Origin: Leucocoprinus leucothites
Taxonomy: Eukaryota; Basidiomycota; Agaricomycetes; Agaricales; Agaricaceae
Assembly: GCA_013368445.1 (NCBI GenBank)
Contig: JAACJO010000004.1
Coordinates: 2,232,001 to 2,296,000, forward strand
Length of the DNA: 64,000 nt
Reading direction: 5' to 3'
Shown here: positions 11,079 through 23,635 of the stretch, piece after piece
Layout: every line of letters starts with the position of its first letter
How positions within the stretch are numbered: position 1 is the first letter of the stretch
Translations under genes and position numbers: made by a program
Notes under the pieces: model-generated
What the model saw: the letters and a program-made list of their open reading frames with translations, nothing else
Database searches by the model: none
Told to the model about the DNA's origin: nothing

Positions 11079-13838
11079 ATGACTGACACAACCAAGCCCA
11101 CTTACGATATTATCTTTGCTGGAGGTATGTTTATCACTCTGGTTTCAATGCACCTTTCTAACCAGTAGATAGGAGGAACCACGGCCTGTGTTGTTGCTGG
11201 GCGACTTGCTCAGGCCGACCCAACGCTCAAGATATTAGTGAGTAGATCACCAATCGTGCCAATCAACATCTCTGAATCGAAGTCTTCGCAATTGTTTAGG
11301 TACTTGAAGCGGGACCTCATACCAAGGATGTCCTCAAGCATGTTCAGCCAGCACAGTACTTTCCTTCGCTAGCCAAGGGCGGTGAAACCTACACCGCTTA
11401 CGTCCCAAAGCCCAGCGATAAAGTTCTTGGTCGCTCTGTCCCTACCGTCACCGGACGATGCGTCGGTGGTGGCTCTGCTGTTAACTGTATGTGCAATCCA
11501 CTTATCGGCTCCTTCTGAGTTCACTGGTTTCTCAGTCATGGTATACGCTCGCGCCGCCGCTTCCGATTACGATGACTGGGAAACCGTTTACGGTAACAAA
11601 GGATGGGGATCCAAAAGCTTAATCCCGTTGCTAAGGAAGGTACGAGTACTAAATCGCATGTCCGGAACTCAATCTGATCATATGCAGGCTGAGACCTATC
11701 AGGCCATTGCAACGAACGATACCCATGGAAAGTCTGGCCCCCTCAAAATCTCATTTGCCAAATCAGGCCATAACGTTGCTGATGAGTTTCTCGCCGTCGC
11801 GGCGGCGTATGACAAAGACCGAGGACCTATTGACGATCTAAATGGCCTTCGTGCATGTGATGGCTACGGTGTAAGTCGTATTCATGTTCATTAACGACAA
11901 ATAAGCTCACTTTTCCCAATAAAGCGGTGGGCCAGGTGAGCTTCGATCCGGTGCATTCAACTATCCTTCAATGTTGACTTGTGCTCCAGATTTATTGATG
12001 GCAAGACCGGGAAACGGTCTGACGCTGCATCCAACTATCTCTATCCGCTGCTTGACACAAACAAGAACTTGACCTTGTTGCCTCACAAGCGTGTCATTCG
12101 TGTCATCTTCGAGTATGATCTGTCCCTTCCTATCCCCCACCTGACAGACCTGCGTGTACTGATCTTCCACCAGGGGAAAACGTGCAGTTGGAGTTGAATA
12201 TATCGATGACGAGGGTGACCACGCGCGTGCTTTGCAATCTCCATCGATCGCACATGCCGCCCGCTTGGTCGTTCTCTCTGCTGGTGCATTTGGATCGCCC
12301 GCAATCTTGGAAAGGTGGCTGAAGTGATTATCGAGAAGTAACACTACTGATCAGCCGGTCGATCTGCAGGTCGGGTATTGGCGCTTCGCAGGTTCTCCGT
12401 AAGAATGACATCCAGGAGATCGTTGATCTTCCGGGAGTTGGCGAAAATCTGATGGGTTTGTTCAAACCCTTTCAGCAGAGGAATTCTTACTGACGAGAGG
12501 CCAGATCACAACGTCAATTTTGTTCAGTATCATGCTGCAGACTACGCGAACACTCTAGATCCCATTTTCTGGGGAGGGGATGACGGTGCTAAGCGTTCGT
12601 ATTTCCGCGTACCTGAATGTGTGCGAGTATCTGATGTGAGATAACCATAGCGTTTGCCCAAAAATGGGCCGAAGCCGGTCAAGGTCTTATGCAGCACAAG
12701 TTAGTTACACTGGCAATGAAAACATAGGCTCTCGAGCTAACCATAGCACTTTCCCTTTAGTGGCATGGACGCAGGGGTCAAACTTAGGCCAACCGCTGAG
12801 GACTTGGAATCGATTGGCCCCAGCTTCACTAAGCGGTGGAATTCGTACTTTGCCAACGCTCCCGATAAGCCAGTCATGCTGATGTCGTCCATCGCTGCGT
12901 TAGTTTACTTGATTGAAACGATGCTTTATCTCACCTCGGATTAGATACGTCGGCACAACTCCCAACATTCCGCTACGCAAGTTTTTCTGCACTCCTTACT
13001 ACACTGTGCGGGCTGCTCCTATGGTCCTGTTTCCTGTGTACTGATACTGAGTGCTTTTAGGCCTATCCCGAATCCACTGGATATTCACACATTACGTCGG
13101 GGATCAACCCATATGCAACACTTGATTATGACCCGCAGTATCTCCATCAGTAAGCCCAACCTCTGTGTCGACCCTTGGATATGATTCAAGCAAAGCCTCG
13201 ATTGCAGTGAATCTGATCTTCAGGTCTTGGTCTGGGCATACAAACACTCTAGGGAAATTGCGCGCCGTATGCCCATGTATCGAGGAGAACTGGTCCCGGA
13301 GCATCCTAATTTCCCGGAGGGAAGCGAGGCAGTTGCTAAACTTGCTGACGGGCCTGTGCCTATCGATGCTCCCAAGATCAAGTACACAGAAGCGGATAAC
13401 AGGGCTATCGCTGAATATATCAAGCAATATTGTGCGTCGCCTTCGATGTATTTTGTCCTGTGGACATCTAACTTAGCTCACATCATAATAGTCGGTACGA
13501 CTTGGCACTCGGTAAGTGTTGCACCTTCATCTGACTTGTGCCCGTTCTGAATGATGAATTATTACAGTGTGGTACTTGCGCCATGAAAGCTCAGGATAAG
13601 GGCGGTGTCGTTGACGAACGTCTGAACGTTTATGGTGTAGAGAATTTGAAAGTTGCAGGTAGAGATCTCCATTCCATCTCTAGGAGTGTGCTTCGACTAA
13701 TTGCTCACCATAGATCTGAGTATTATTCCTGGAAATGTCAGCGCGAACACCTATAGTACAACAATTGCAGTTGGAGAGAAAGCTGCCGTCCTCATTTCCC
13801 AGGACTTGGGCATCAAGGGTGTCGCGGAGAGCGATTAG
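11079..13838 (+). CDS. GMC oxidoreductase, methanol/alcohol oxidase type
   Basis: FAD enzyme of the glucose-methanol-choline family, closest in motifs to alcohol oxidases, which turn short primary alcohols into aldehyde and H2O2. The first exons are 11079-11124, 11173-11237, 11300-11486, 11536-11639, 11688-11870, an 11-nt exon 11925-11935 and 11990-12112, with further exons to the TAG at 13836-13838. Visible motifs: FAD-binding AGGGTTACVVAGRLAQAD, CVGGGSAVN, MVYARAAASDYDDW, SGIGASQVL, DLPGVGENLMDH, DKPVML, then the active-site His in GTTWHSCGTCAMK and Asn in NVSANTYSTT. It ends GVAESD without a PTS1 tripeptide, unlike yeast methanol oxidase, so peroxisomal import is not obvious. Predicted length is about 600 residues. 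Confidence 0.9.
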
Positions 13839-15068
13839 GCATGTTGTGAGAACAAGGAGCCTCCTAAAACTCTACCAAGTCTTTAGCTAGAAATGTAGCT
13901 CACTCTGAATGTAATTTCGCTTCAAGTCTCCAACCATGACTTTCCTAAATAACTCGAAGCCTCTGAATAAAGAAACCAAACAAGGTACTTGCATATTTTA
14001 AATTTGTAGCTTCGGCTCGACGTGCAATAAGTAACAGGAGAATACCAAGAAGTACACATAGTGCTTGTGTGGTGGCATATCTCTAACACTGGAAACAAAC
14101 TAATAGCCTACAAGTGACTCTGGAGTGTGCATATACGCAGGTTTATCTCTTAGGGTGATAGTCCTATGGGTCGAGTATGATCAGCCAATTAGTTTGTTGT
14201 TTGTCACTCACCGGTCTTGGACTCTGTTACGATCAGGTTTCCTGATTCTTCGCAATACACTACACTTTGACTCTGTTCCGTGGTCTCAATGTAGAGAGGC
14301 AGAGGATAATTACAGCTACCACTGCTTCGCCGGTCGCCAGTACGAGTAGCGTTTTGGCGACAGTCTCCGCTGCCACTTAGCCATCCCCACCTTTCCTCTC
14401 CCTCGAACGTTTGTACGCTGTCAGCTCCAGCACCTGGGCTTGATGCGCCGGATGCGCCAACATACACCCTCGCAACAAATTTGATTCAAATTCCTTATTT
14501 AAAAGCACCAACTGCCACCATCGTGGTCCCACTACCCACCCCTCATGCAGGCAACTGCTCTGCTGTTGTTGTGCCTCCGCTGAAGCAAGTCAATGGAGGG
14601 CGGAACAATGCTCTGATTATCACTCCCTCTCGAACTCCTGCGAGTGCGCCTCCCTCTACCAGTACAAAGCAAGTTTCCATCATATCCCCATTACCCGGCT
14701 TTGCACCTTTAGTGCACGGATGGGGGGGAGGCATTTTGGTTCACGTTGTAAAGCAAAGGGCTTGCACTCCTTCCTTTATAAGCTGCACTCGTACTTAGTA
14801 ATAAGCTGTAACAGCTTCATTGTTTTCCTGTGAGGAATGAAAGTGAAGCCGAAATACGAATTCAAAAAGGGGATAACCCTGTTGAAAAAGTCACAATTCG
14901 TCAATGAAGTCTATTTGAGCCAAGTAGTACAAGAATTTGAATACGGGTATATAAAAATTGGAGATATCAGATGGAACGTTACACCAAGTTGATAGGCATA
15001 TTCGGAGTTCATATCTGTACCTCCAAAGCAGGAGAACTACATTGTCAAGTAACAAGGACAATACCAAA
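13839..15068. other. Intergenic stretch with no convincing gene
   Basis: About 1.2 kb between the alcohol oxidase and the 3' end of the next minus-strand gene. A plus-strand open frame at 14481-14798 is Pro/Ser/Thr-rich and has no motif; a minus-strand frame at 14204-14467 is similar in quality. I would not call either a gene. Confidence 0.4.
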
Positions 15069-15871
15069 TCATAGCATGCGCCGCTGGAGAAACTCGTCCA
15101 GCTCACCGGCAGAGAGCCAAACCTCTTCACAGCTATCGTAGAAGTTGTCGAGGATAAGAAACTTGAGCCGTCCTGCCTCATCCATTTCGTAGCTAACAAG
15201 CTTGAAATACCTAATGTGCTCAGACGAATGCCTGTATTTAATGACTTGGCCAAGAAGGCTACCGTAAGGTACATTAGTCTGGAAGGAATCAACGGAGGTA
15301 CCTCGAGAACCCACCTTGTGAATCGGCAGAGCCGAGAGCCCCGAGCAGGTCCCTTTCCTTCCTCTTCGTGCTTTCGGGCAGATCTAGACAAGAAATTAAG
15401 GATAAATCCAATCAAATAAGGCAGCAGATAACGACTCACACATAATCCAAGGCGGCCCTGTGAGCTGCCCAGCTCTGCTTGTCAGGCATCAAACTCAGAT
15501 CCTGGTCCAAAATCACCTGGGTAGCTGCCCAGGAGGCAAAGACTATCCGTACCCAACTAGCCCAAACACGACAGATAATTAGTGTCTTTGCCAGCAGACC
15601 AGACTTACTCCCTTGGCGAAGTTGCTTTTTTCGAGATTATTTCATCGCAGGCTTTGAAGTATGCATCCCGCCTGGCACGGTCACCTGGGGGCGGGAGAAA
15701 CAATGGGTGCAACGTCCACTCCTGGTATTCTGCCTCATAGTGAGCTAGGATATCAGGACATTGACGTGTCCAACTTGTGGCCTGCTCTCCACACCAGAGG
15801 TAGTGGCTAAGTTTTTGCACGACCTCATTATATACAGAGGGAGACACTGAGCGAGACACTGAGCGAGACAT
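15069..15871 (-). CDS. Hypothetical protein, three exons
   Basis: I do not recognise it. Exons 15609-15871, 15442-15556 and 15069-15383 join in frame to 230 residues. The start is the only in-frame ATG (ending 15871). Residues 1-10 (MSRSVSRSVS) come from a 12-bp tandem repeat at 15839-15868. The middle is Trp/Tyr-rich (LWCGEQATSWTRQCPD, YEAEYQEWTLHPLFLPPPGD) and the C-terminus is acidic (SCEEVWLSAGELDEFLQRR). There is no signal peptide or membrane helix, so it is probably cytosolic or nuclear. It shares a ~180-bp divergent promoter with RFC5 (ATG at 16052). Confidence 0.6.
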
Positions 15872-16051
15872 GATGAAGGACCGCCGTGAACAGCTGAACA
15901 AGGGCTAAGTTATGGCAGTCTGGACTCCGACGCGTGGTTCCAGCTGATTTCAGGCACGACAGACGCGCTACGTCACGCGTTTGTGACTACACTCTCACAT
16001 TCACACCACCACCAAGTCTTTGCTTGGCGCCAAATCTTACCATCCTTTCGA

Positions 16052-17674
16052 ATGGCTCTGTGGGTAGACAAGGTACTCCAGTATATTAACACCAGCGTAA
16101 TTTATGCCTGACTAAATGCGCAGTACCGGCCGAAATCTTTGGACACCCTCCATTACCATCGAAGCCTATCAGAACGTCTTGAATCGCTAGTCCGCACGTA
16201 ACCTCTATGGTCAGGAAATGGACACTAACGTATCTATAGGCTGCTTCGGGAGACTTTCCTCATATTTTGTTCTATGGTCCTTCTGGGGCGGGGAAGAAAA
16301 CAAGGATAGCGTGCACTCTTAGGCAGATATTCGGACCCGGTGTCGAGAAGGTGAACTCGTTCGCTTCAGATAAATTGAATCAAAACTAAGTGACCACTAG
16401 CTCAAAATCGACCAACGTGTATTCTTGTCGCCATCCCGTCGGAAGCTAGAGATCAACCTCGTTCAAAGTAACTACCATATCGAGATTACACCCAGGTGTG
16501 TTTATCTTTCGGAAATGCGCATGAGAGCTTTTTGCTCAAAATATGCTAGCGAAGCTGGAAATTACGACCGGGTGGTAATCCAGGAGATCCTCAAGGAGAT
16601 TGCCCAGACACAACAAGTTGACTTGAACGCAAGGCAACGCTTCAAAGGTGCGTTTTTCGTGTCAAGAATCAATACCCCATTCTTGATCGCTTCTTTGTTT
16701 CAGTCGTTGTAATAAATGAAGCAGATTCGTTGACTAGGGATGCCCAAGCAGCCCTTCGACGAACCATGGAGAAGTACATGTCAAACATGCGAATAATTTT
16801 GTGTGCGAACAGTACTAGTCGGCTTATAGCACCGATTAAGAGCAGGTGCTTACTGATGCGAGTAGCAGCTCCGAGTCGGGAGGAGGTGCGCCAGGCTCTC
16901 GTTCATTTTGCTGTGATCCAATCATAGTGTTCTCATGTTCCAAGTAGATGGCGACAGTACTATATTCTGTCGCTCAAAAGGAGCAACTGAAGATACCTGA
17001 AGACGCTGTTAATCAAATCATAGAGGACGCAAATGGCAACATGCGGAAAGCTCTACTGGTGATGGAAGCTCTCCGAATGCAGTCGTAAGTCTAATTCAAC
17101 TCTCTTAACGGACCTGAAACAACCTCAAAGAATCACTAGGCCCAATCTCACTGGCTCTTTAACAATTGCAAAGCCCGATTGGGAGACTTATTGTCACAAA
17201 GTTGCTGACTTGATTGTCAGTGAGCAATCTCCTGCCAGGGTCATGGAAGTCCGTTCAAAGTTTTACGAGCTCTTAAGTCATTGCATACCCCCGACTGTGA
17301 TTCTCAAGGTATTGGAATTCACCTGGCTTCTACCCAGTGCAATACTAAGCAATCTCTATTTAGACTGTTGCTGAGCGTGTGGTCGAACGCGTGGATGAAA
17401 GTCTGAGAGCGGAAATCATGCACTGGGCCGCGTTTTACGTGAGTTTTAGCTCCGTGAAAATAGCTGAGACATCGAGTTCATAACCCGCGGGCGCTCGCAG
17501 GAAACGCGAATGCGGGTTGGTAATAAGAAAATCTACCACTTGGAAGCATGGGTTGTCAAAGTGATGAGTCTGTACAAAGTGCGCCTTTCTCTCGGTTCAT
17601 CGATATCAAGCACAGACAGCTGATGATTCTAAAAGCACTTTTTCTACGATATAGACATGAGCAGCTTCGATTGA
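16052..17674 (+). CDS. RFC5: Replication factor C subunit 5 (clamp loader small subunit)
   Basis: Subunit of the RFC complex that loads PCNA onto primed DNA; corresponds to yeast Rfc5 and human RFC3. Exons: 16052-16072, 16124-16189, 16240-16350, 16401-16495, 16550-16647, 16704-16885, 16948-17084, 17140-17308, 17364-17438, 17501-17578 and 17636-17674, giving 356 residues. Signatures: [16 protein letters not shown] at the start, Walker A variant [32 protein letters not shown], and [22 protein letters not shown]. In this family the Walker B is NEAD rather than DEAD, as here. It then continues with [17 protein letters not shown] and ends [18 protein letters not shown]. Length is typical. Confidence 0.96.
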
Positions 17675-18384
17675 AAAAGGGGTTTGTGGGATAAGTTTGC
17701 ATACTGAGAAACCCTATTTAGTCGAGCACGTCACACAAAGATCGCCGGATGTCAGAGAGAGGCCTTGAGTCAACCAAGTTCTCTCACTAGCGGCGCCTAT
17801 CTATAATCTTCATATTTGTATTGTGATTGCTATCTACTCGCCCGCCTTTTGGGGTCGAACCTAGACAAACGCTGTTGTTCCAGGATGGAAGGTCGGATTC
17901 GGGAAAATGGACCGGATACTCCAATAGGCATATTGGACTATCGAGTTGGTTGAATGCTTAGATTTACTCTGGCGATTGGATCCAACTCCTCTCGTAAAAG
18001 TCGGAAGGTACATGGGTTAGCTGCAGGTCAACGCGTAATATGTTAAATCTGTTCATCTCCCTCCATTCCCCGTCCGTAACCCTGATCCACTTGGCTAGTG
18101 ACTACCCTGCGACCCCCCTTCCAGCCGACCTCCCCATCTAGCCATATGTGTAAAGTTATTCGGCACCTCGGCATATAGCGCCAGGTACTGACCGCCTATC
18201 TTACCACACTAAATTGATGATCATCGCTCACACAGTAAGGCTGGTTGAATAATAACAGGCAAGAATCAAGCAGAGTAGGCTGGTGGCTGACTTGAGTGAT
18301 CCAAGTGTCAAAGACAACATAAAAGACAGCTGACAAGAGCTAGATATTGGATATTAGACCGCAAGTATTTCACACTAGTATATT
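17675..18384. other. Convergent 3' region between RFC5 and the HD-domain gene
   Basis: About 700 bp with no open frame of note. It holds the 3' ends of two converging genes. Nothing else is seen. Confidence 0.4.
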
Positions 18385-19976
18385 TCAAGAGACAGTTGGA
18401 TTGAATTCCTCTTCGATTGAATTAAGGAAATCCATTAGCTAGAAAGGAGGGTGCAAAAACGAGGGTAATGCCGAATACGAGTAAGCTTGGGAGTAACGCG
18501 AAGATCAAGGTCGGAAGCTCACGATTTTGTGGCGTTTGTCGCCCAAGGACTTCCCGGGAGCAGTTTTGAGTCGAGAGTGTATGTGAACAAGTTTATCGTA
18601 GAAGTGGGCGATGGCGGTATTCGGGGAAACGGTGTCGTCGGCTGGCGTGTGTAAGGGCCTGTGAAATTTGGAATTAGAACCGAACCCGAAGGAAGAAACG
18701 GTGTGTTTGTTTAGTTAGTTTCCTGGCTAACTCGTGGTGTGTTGTATTTCTTGCCCGAGCCCTTCGGGTGAAAGAACAGTGGTTAATGAAATTAAGAAGA
18801 CCCACCGATTTGTAACAGTGCTGTATGCCGCACAGCGCATGATGCCTAAGAAAATGAAATCAAGAGAGTATATTTAGCCGATATTGTCCTTGTTTCTGTT
18901 GTTTTGTGTCTCAAAAGGAGTGACAGCCGGTTTTGAAGGTCGAAAAGAATGTATCGAAGTTGAACACATGTCCTTGCGGAACCGCAAGTTAGCTCCCTTA
19001 TCCAGAGTGCGTGGACTCGGAGGTTTTAAAGCTGTCCATCAGGAAAAAGTGACCTATAACCATAGCACCGAAGCACGAAGCACGGCCACGATGCATGTCT
19101 ATCTGGCAACCCTCGGTCATAGGTTACACAAGCACGCATCATAGTGCAAAGTAAAAATGACATATTGGCCCAGTACGGTGTGAGATGAACGGTGCCGAGC
19201 ACCAATGGTCCTTCTCAGGGACGGTCACGCTCGTAATTAGATGGGGAATTAGATAAATGGATCGTGTGTGACCTGAGAGTAAGAAGCTGAACCAAGAGCT
19301 CCAAAAGCCCAAAGCATAGAAATATCCCGGTCGATCTGAAGGGAAGGATTTGGAGTAAAGATAGGAATATAGACGTACCGAAAGCACCAATTGCATCTAA
19401 TCGGTCGGCATCCTGGACGCAATGGAGCTCCAGACAGGCCTCGTGCCAAGAAGACCAAAGACCTTGTTCGCGAAGCCTCTTCTCTGTGGTCCAAGAGACA
19501 TTTTGTACTACTTCGGAGATCAATTTGGCACGACCAGAGGGTATTAAGTCGAGTCCCGGGTTAGATACGTCAATTGAAGAGAAGAAAGGTAAGAAGTAGG
19601 CATAAGGATTAGCTGCTTCTTGCTCAGAGACATATTTTTTATCAAGGACATCGTGGAGGAGAGCCGCTGTACATAACACGAGGTTTATGATAACAGATCA
19701 GTGGCCAAGATCGTCCGATATTTGGGGAGCAAGAACCCACCGAGTTCAACGACAAGAAGATCAGGGGTTGTTGGGAGGGATCTTGCGATGGCAAGGGCAG
19801 TTTTGCGAACGCGCTCGACTGGCTAAGTATATCAGCACCCTTAAACGCTTCGCGTTCGGTGTTGACTGACCGTGGTATTTGTCATGGGAGGGGTCATAGC
19901 GCGCCATGGTCTCGACCATTAGCTTTTCAGCTGCAGTTATCGCAGATTTTTCTTGCTGGCTCGGGTATCCTGACAT
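18385..19976 (-). CDS. HD-domain metal-dependent phosphohydrolase (YedJ-like)
   Basis: Small HD-superfamily protein, expected to hydrolyse phosphoesters with metal bound by His/Asp residues. Exons: 19871-19976, 19741-19818, 19379-19666, 18806-18845, 18523-18658 and 18385-18438 (233 residues). Motifs: YDPSHDKYHVERVRKTALAIA supplies the first His, ELAALLHDVLDKKY gives the HD pair, and QDADRLDAIGAFGIMRC gives the later Asp. The tail reads HFYDKLVHIHSRLKT and GDKRHKI, typical of this eukaryotic and bacterial YedJ/YpgQ-like group. There is no targeting signal. Substrate is unknown; nucleotides are a guess from related proteins. It shares a 184-bp divergent promoter with the zinc transporter. Confidence 0.88.
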
Positions 19977-20160
19977 GATGTGTTATGCTACGGAGAGAAC
20001 CAAGGGAAAGAACCTGCTGCCCATATTTTTGGTGACTTAAGTCGATGGCCAATAGCCGAGTTGGCATGAAGATGCACTGACGAAATATGGAAATACATTC
20101 CCACGCATGCTCATCCTCTTGGTGCGAGTACTGAAATTATGCACTGCCCCTTGTAATACC

Positions 20161-22850
20161 ATGGCCATTCGTCCCACTCGTTATTTGATTCTCGTCGCTC
20201 TTTTGGCTTGTTATGCGTGGCGCTCAAATGCTTCTTTGGCAGATTCATCAACCTCTGGCAAAGTCCTGACTGTTCTCGTGAGTCACTCGTAAGGCGCCGT
20301 GAATTCAGAATACTGAGGTCCAAGTAGGACCATGAACTACAAAATTGCTCTATAGTACAGAAGCTCAGTGCGTTGAAAGTCGCTGTGGAAGAGGAAGAGT
20401 CTCCTGTCATGCGGCAGGTTTTCACATGGCTCTTCCCTTTTGGTCCCGCTGCAAATTCCATCCTGGGGACCTTCTACATCAGCTCGTGTGTCACCTCGTA
20501 CCCGTTCACTATGTCCCTCAGCCTCGCTGACATGTTGGCAATTGAACTACTACAGAATACCCAACTTCATACTTGCATTTATACCCGCCGAGATTAGTGG
20601 TGATACCCTGAACACTATGACTGCATTTGCCGTAAGCTAGGCCTCCCGCGCTCCTTCTTTTCTACTTCCTACCTCAGCCACCTTTATGGGCTCGTAATTC
20701 TGATGTGGGGCCCTATAACTAATCTATTCCTTTTAATTCTGCTATTCAGACAGGAGGTTTACTTTCTGACGTTTTCTTGCACCTCGTTCCTCATTCATTC
20801 ATGGGCGAACATCAAGATCCCGGTGCCCATTTTGTGATGGTCGAAGAGAAGCGGAATATCCTGATAGGGTGTGTCCTTCCAGACTTTTCTTCTCCAAGGG
20901 CGAATTCAAACACTGAGCGCGATTTCTTGCCTCGCGCTTACGCTTGATAGACTCGGGATCTTCATAGGGTTCGCCGCGTTCTTCTTTATGGAAAAGACCC
21001 TCCGAGTACTAGGCGGGGGAGACGAAGGCTCAGGGCATTCACATTCACATTCACATGCTCATGATACAAATCACAATATCACTAAAGCTGAAACGACAGC
21101 ACTCAAATCTTCTACGTCAGAAAACGGGCTGCGGTCAAGGAAAGGAGAGCAAGTCACCAAAGAAGGAGTAGAAGCCTCTCCCGAGCCAAGCACCAGATCC
21201 TCCGGGCCATCAAAACTTTCAGCATATCTCAATCTCTTTGGTGATTTCGTGCACAATATGTGAGTCTCGCTTAAACCAGCGTTCATACACCACTTTCACC
21301 TTGAACACGCGTATTAATACATTGGGAACACTGACAGTACGGACGGACTTGCGTACGTCATTTTTGCAAGCATACTTCCAATCTTGGACCAGTGTCTAAT
21401 CCTTGACTATTGTATTGGTTATGTTGGTGCTCCTGGGTGTGCGGGTGATGTGTGTGGTGGGGTTGTCCATGCAGCATGGCCGCGTCGTTCTATGCCTCTC
21501 CCCTGATTGGCGCTACCACTACGTTGGCGTGTTTCGCCCACGAAATCCCTCACGAGATTGCCGATTATTCAATCTTGATTCGGAGTGGGTTCACCAAGAA
21601 GCAGGCTATGCAATCGCAGTTTTTAACTGCTATTGGAGCCTTTGTGAGTTCCTTTTCCCCCATTGTCTATTGTCTATCTGTGGAAATGTATTCATTGATG
21701 ATATTCACGCCCTCCGCTCCTTCACTTCGCGTGTGTGTGGATGTTAATGTTGCTGCGCATATCCGGCCCGATCTCAGGTTGGGTAAGTGTCAATTGCTTC
21801 GAAACCCTAAATCCCGAAGTCACGCTAATCGTGTTCCCCTACACTTAATCGCCTTCGCTACCCTCGGTTTCGCTCGGGCTCACGGCGAATCGCAGCACAT
21901 TCATCGGAATAGCAGTTCACAATGCGACTGCGAGCGACAGTGATGGATCAGCGTCAATCAACCTCGCCGCTGGTATTCGACAAGACGCATCCGGCCTACT
22001 CGGCACCACGGTTTTATTGTCTGATCTCGTATGTCATCAGTCCATCCCTTCTTATTCGGTTCTGTTGCTTGTGCCAATTGCTGGTTTTGAAAGCTGGATT
22101 CGCAGTTAGCTATGTTGGGATCTGTCAACGTTTGTTGTTGATGGACCATTGATCGGGAACCAATTGGTTTTTGATTTTTTTCCGATATCTAACTAGTCCC
22201 TTTAACCTGGTCCTGCCAGTAAAGTGGCGAGAAAGAGCACACGCTAATGTAATTGTTCTTGTTTAGGTTATTCCTTTCGTCGCCGGAGGTTTCCTCTATA
22301 TAGGCGCTGTGGCCGTTCTGCCAACGTACGTGCTTTTGTTTTCTTGAATTGCATTCGGTTTCGCTGTTATCAAAATTTTTGTCCTTATCGATTTCCGAAT
22401 ATATGGCACTGCCCACCTGCTGGTACTCCCAACTGTGGGTTCACAGTGGGTGGCGCGAGTCATTAATGACCAGCCACCCTCTTTCCCGCAGATAAGCCTG
22501 TTGGCTCACGGGAGACACACTTGAACTTGTTAAATTGACTTCTTTGATGACTTATTCTTTCTTTCTATGATGCAGACTACTGGAGGAGAGCAAGAGCGCA
22601 AAACAAGCGATCCGCGAAGTGAGTCTATTGCTATCCTGCTTTAGGCAATTCCTGTAGCGAGGCCCAGAGGCTATGAATATCGGACGTCTTGAGTATGCAT
22701 GTTCCTAACTTTGATCTGTTCTGTTTGACAGTTTGCCGCGATGACATTCGGTGTCGCGTGTATGTTTCTGGTCGCGTGAGTGTTCTTGGCTCCTATTTAA
22801 TGAAACTTGTTCAGGCTGATAATAATGACATGTACAGGTGGAATGAGTGA
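20161..22850 (+). CDS. ZIP-family zinc transporter (SLC39A7/KE4, yeast Yke4 type)
   Basis: Zinc transporter of the ER/Golgi LIV-1 group. Thirteen exons join to 408 residues: 20161-20277, 20361-20485, 20556-20631, 20750-20868, 20951-21259, 21338-21352 (15 nt), 21475-21643, 21778-21782 (5 nt), 21896-22028, 22267-22325, 22576-22618, 22732-22775, 22838-22850. A signal peptide opens it (YLILVALLACYAW). A cytosolic loop carries the zinc-binding stretch HSHSHSHAHD (~residue 170). Helix 4 has HNITDGLAMAASF and helix 5 has the hallmark HEIPHEIADYSIL, whose His/Glu residues form the metal path. I chose the ATG at 20161 because the signal peptide starts there; another in-frame ATG lies 54 bp upstream. 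The 5-nt exon is needed to keep frame. Confidence 0.93.
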
Positions 22851-23635
22851 GACTTGCGTGTCTTGTTTTGCCGTATTTATCTACTTTTGTGGCGTGAAAT
22901 ATGTGCGAGACAGATGACAGACTCTGTGGTAGCTAGACGCCGACGTGGATAATCCATGTAGACTCATGAATGCATTCCACGGCATGGCATCAAAAAAGGT
23001 CGACAGATTGATCCGAACGGAGTGATGGCCGGTGTACCGGGGTTTGAAGCCGAAGAACGTGCGTGGATATTGATGGAGATTTTGAAAATGGAAAGTTGTA
23101 CTTTACCAAGAACGTAATTTTGCTGGTTCTGGGTCTACCCGCGCCTCGGCAATCCGACTCTTTCCCCTCTCTGTCTCTAACCACAACACTCTTGTGACCA
23201 CTCTTTCTCTCACTCCCAACCTCTTGTTGTCCGGAATTCGTTTGTCTCTTTTGAGAGGAAACACTTCTTGAACAAGTTCCGATCTCCCACTCGTTTCCTG
23301 AGGCTGGTGTTTCGTAGAGCTACGGTGTATAGGTCTTTCCTTCTTAAGCTCTACATATCTACCCCGTTACTCACGTTTGATTACATTAGATCCGCATTGC
23401 CGTTTTAAACATCTACGTGGTATTTTCTAAGTGTTGGCGCGGCTTTCCTAGTATTCTTGGAAACGCTAAACACCAGCGCAAGCCGGGATCACCACAGCTA
23501 GCGCAACGCTGCAAAAACCTCTGCCGCGGCTGTGCAGCGACTATAAACTCTGACCTGACCACTCACACCACTCACGCTGTAACAAACACCAACTTTGGTC
23601 CACTCATACTCAACGCGGCCTACCCCTCACCTTTT
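22851..23635. other. Intergenic: zinc transporter 3' flank and Nudix promoter
   Basis: About 790 bp. The part just upstream of 23635 is a likely 5' leader for the Nudix gene. No other gene is seen. Confidence 0.35.

Noticed and set aside
14481..14798. Pro/Ser-rich plus-strand frame of 105 codons
   Set aside because: No start context, splice partner or motif; composition alone explains it.
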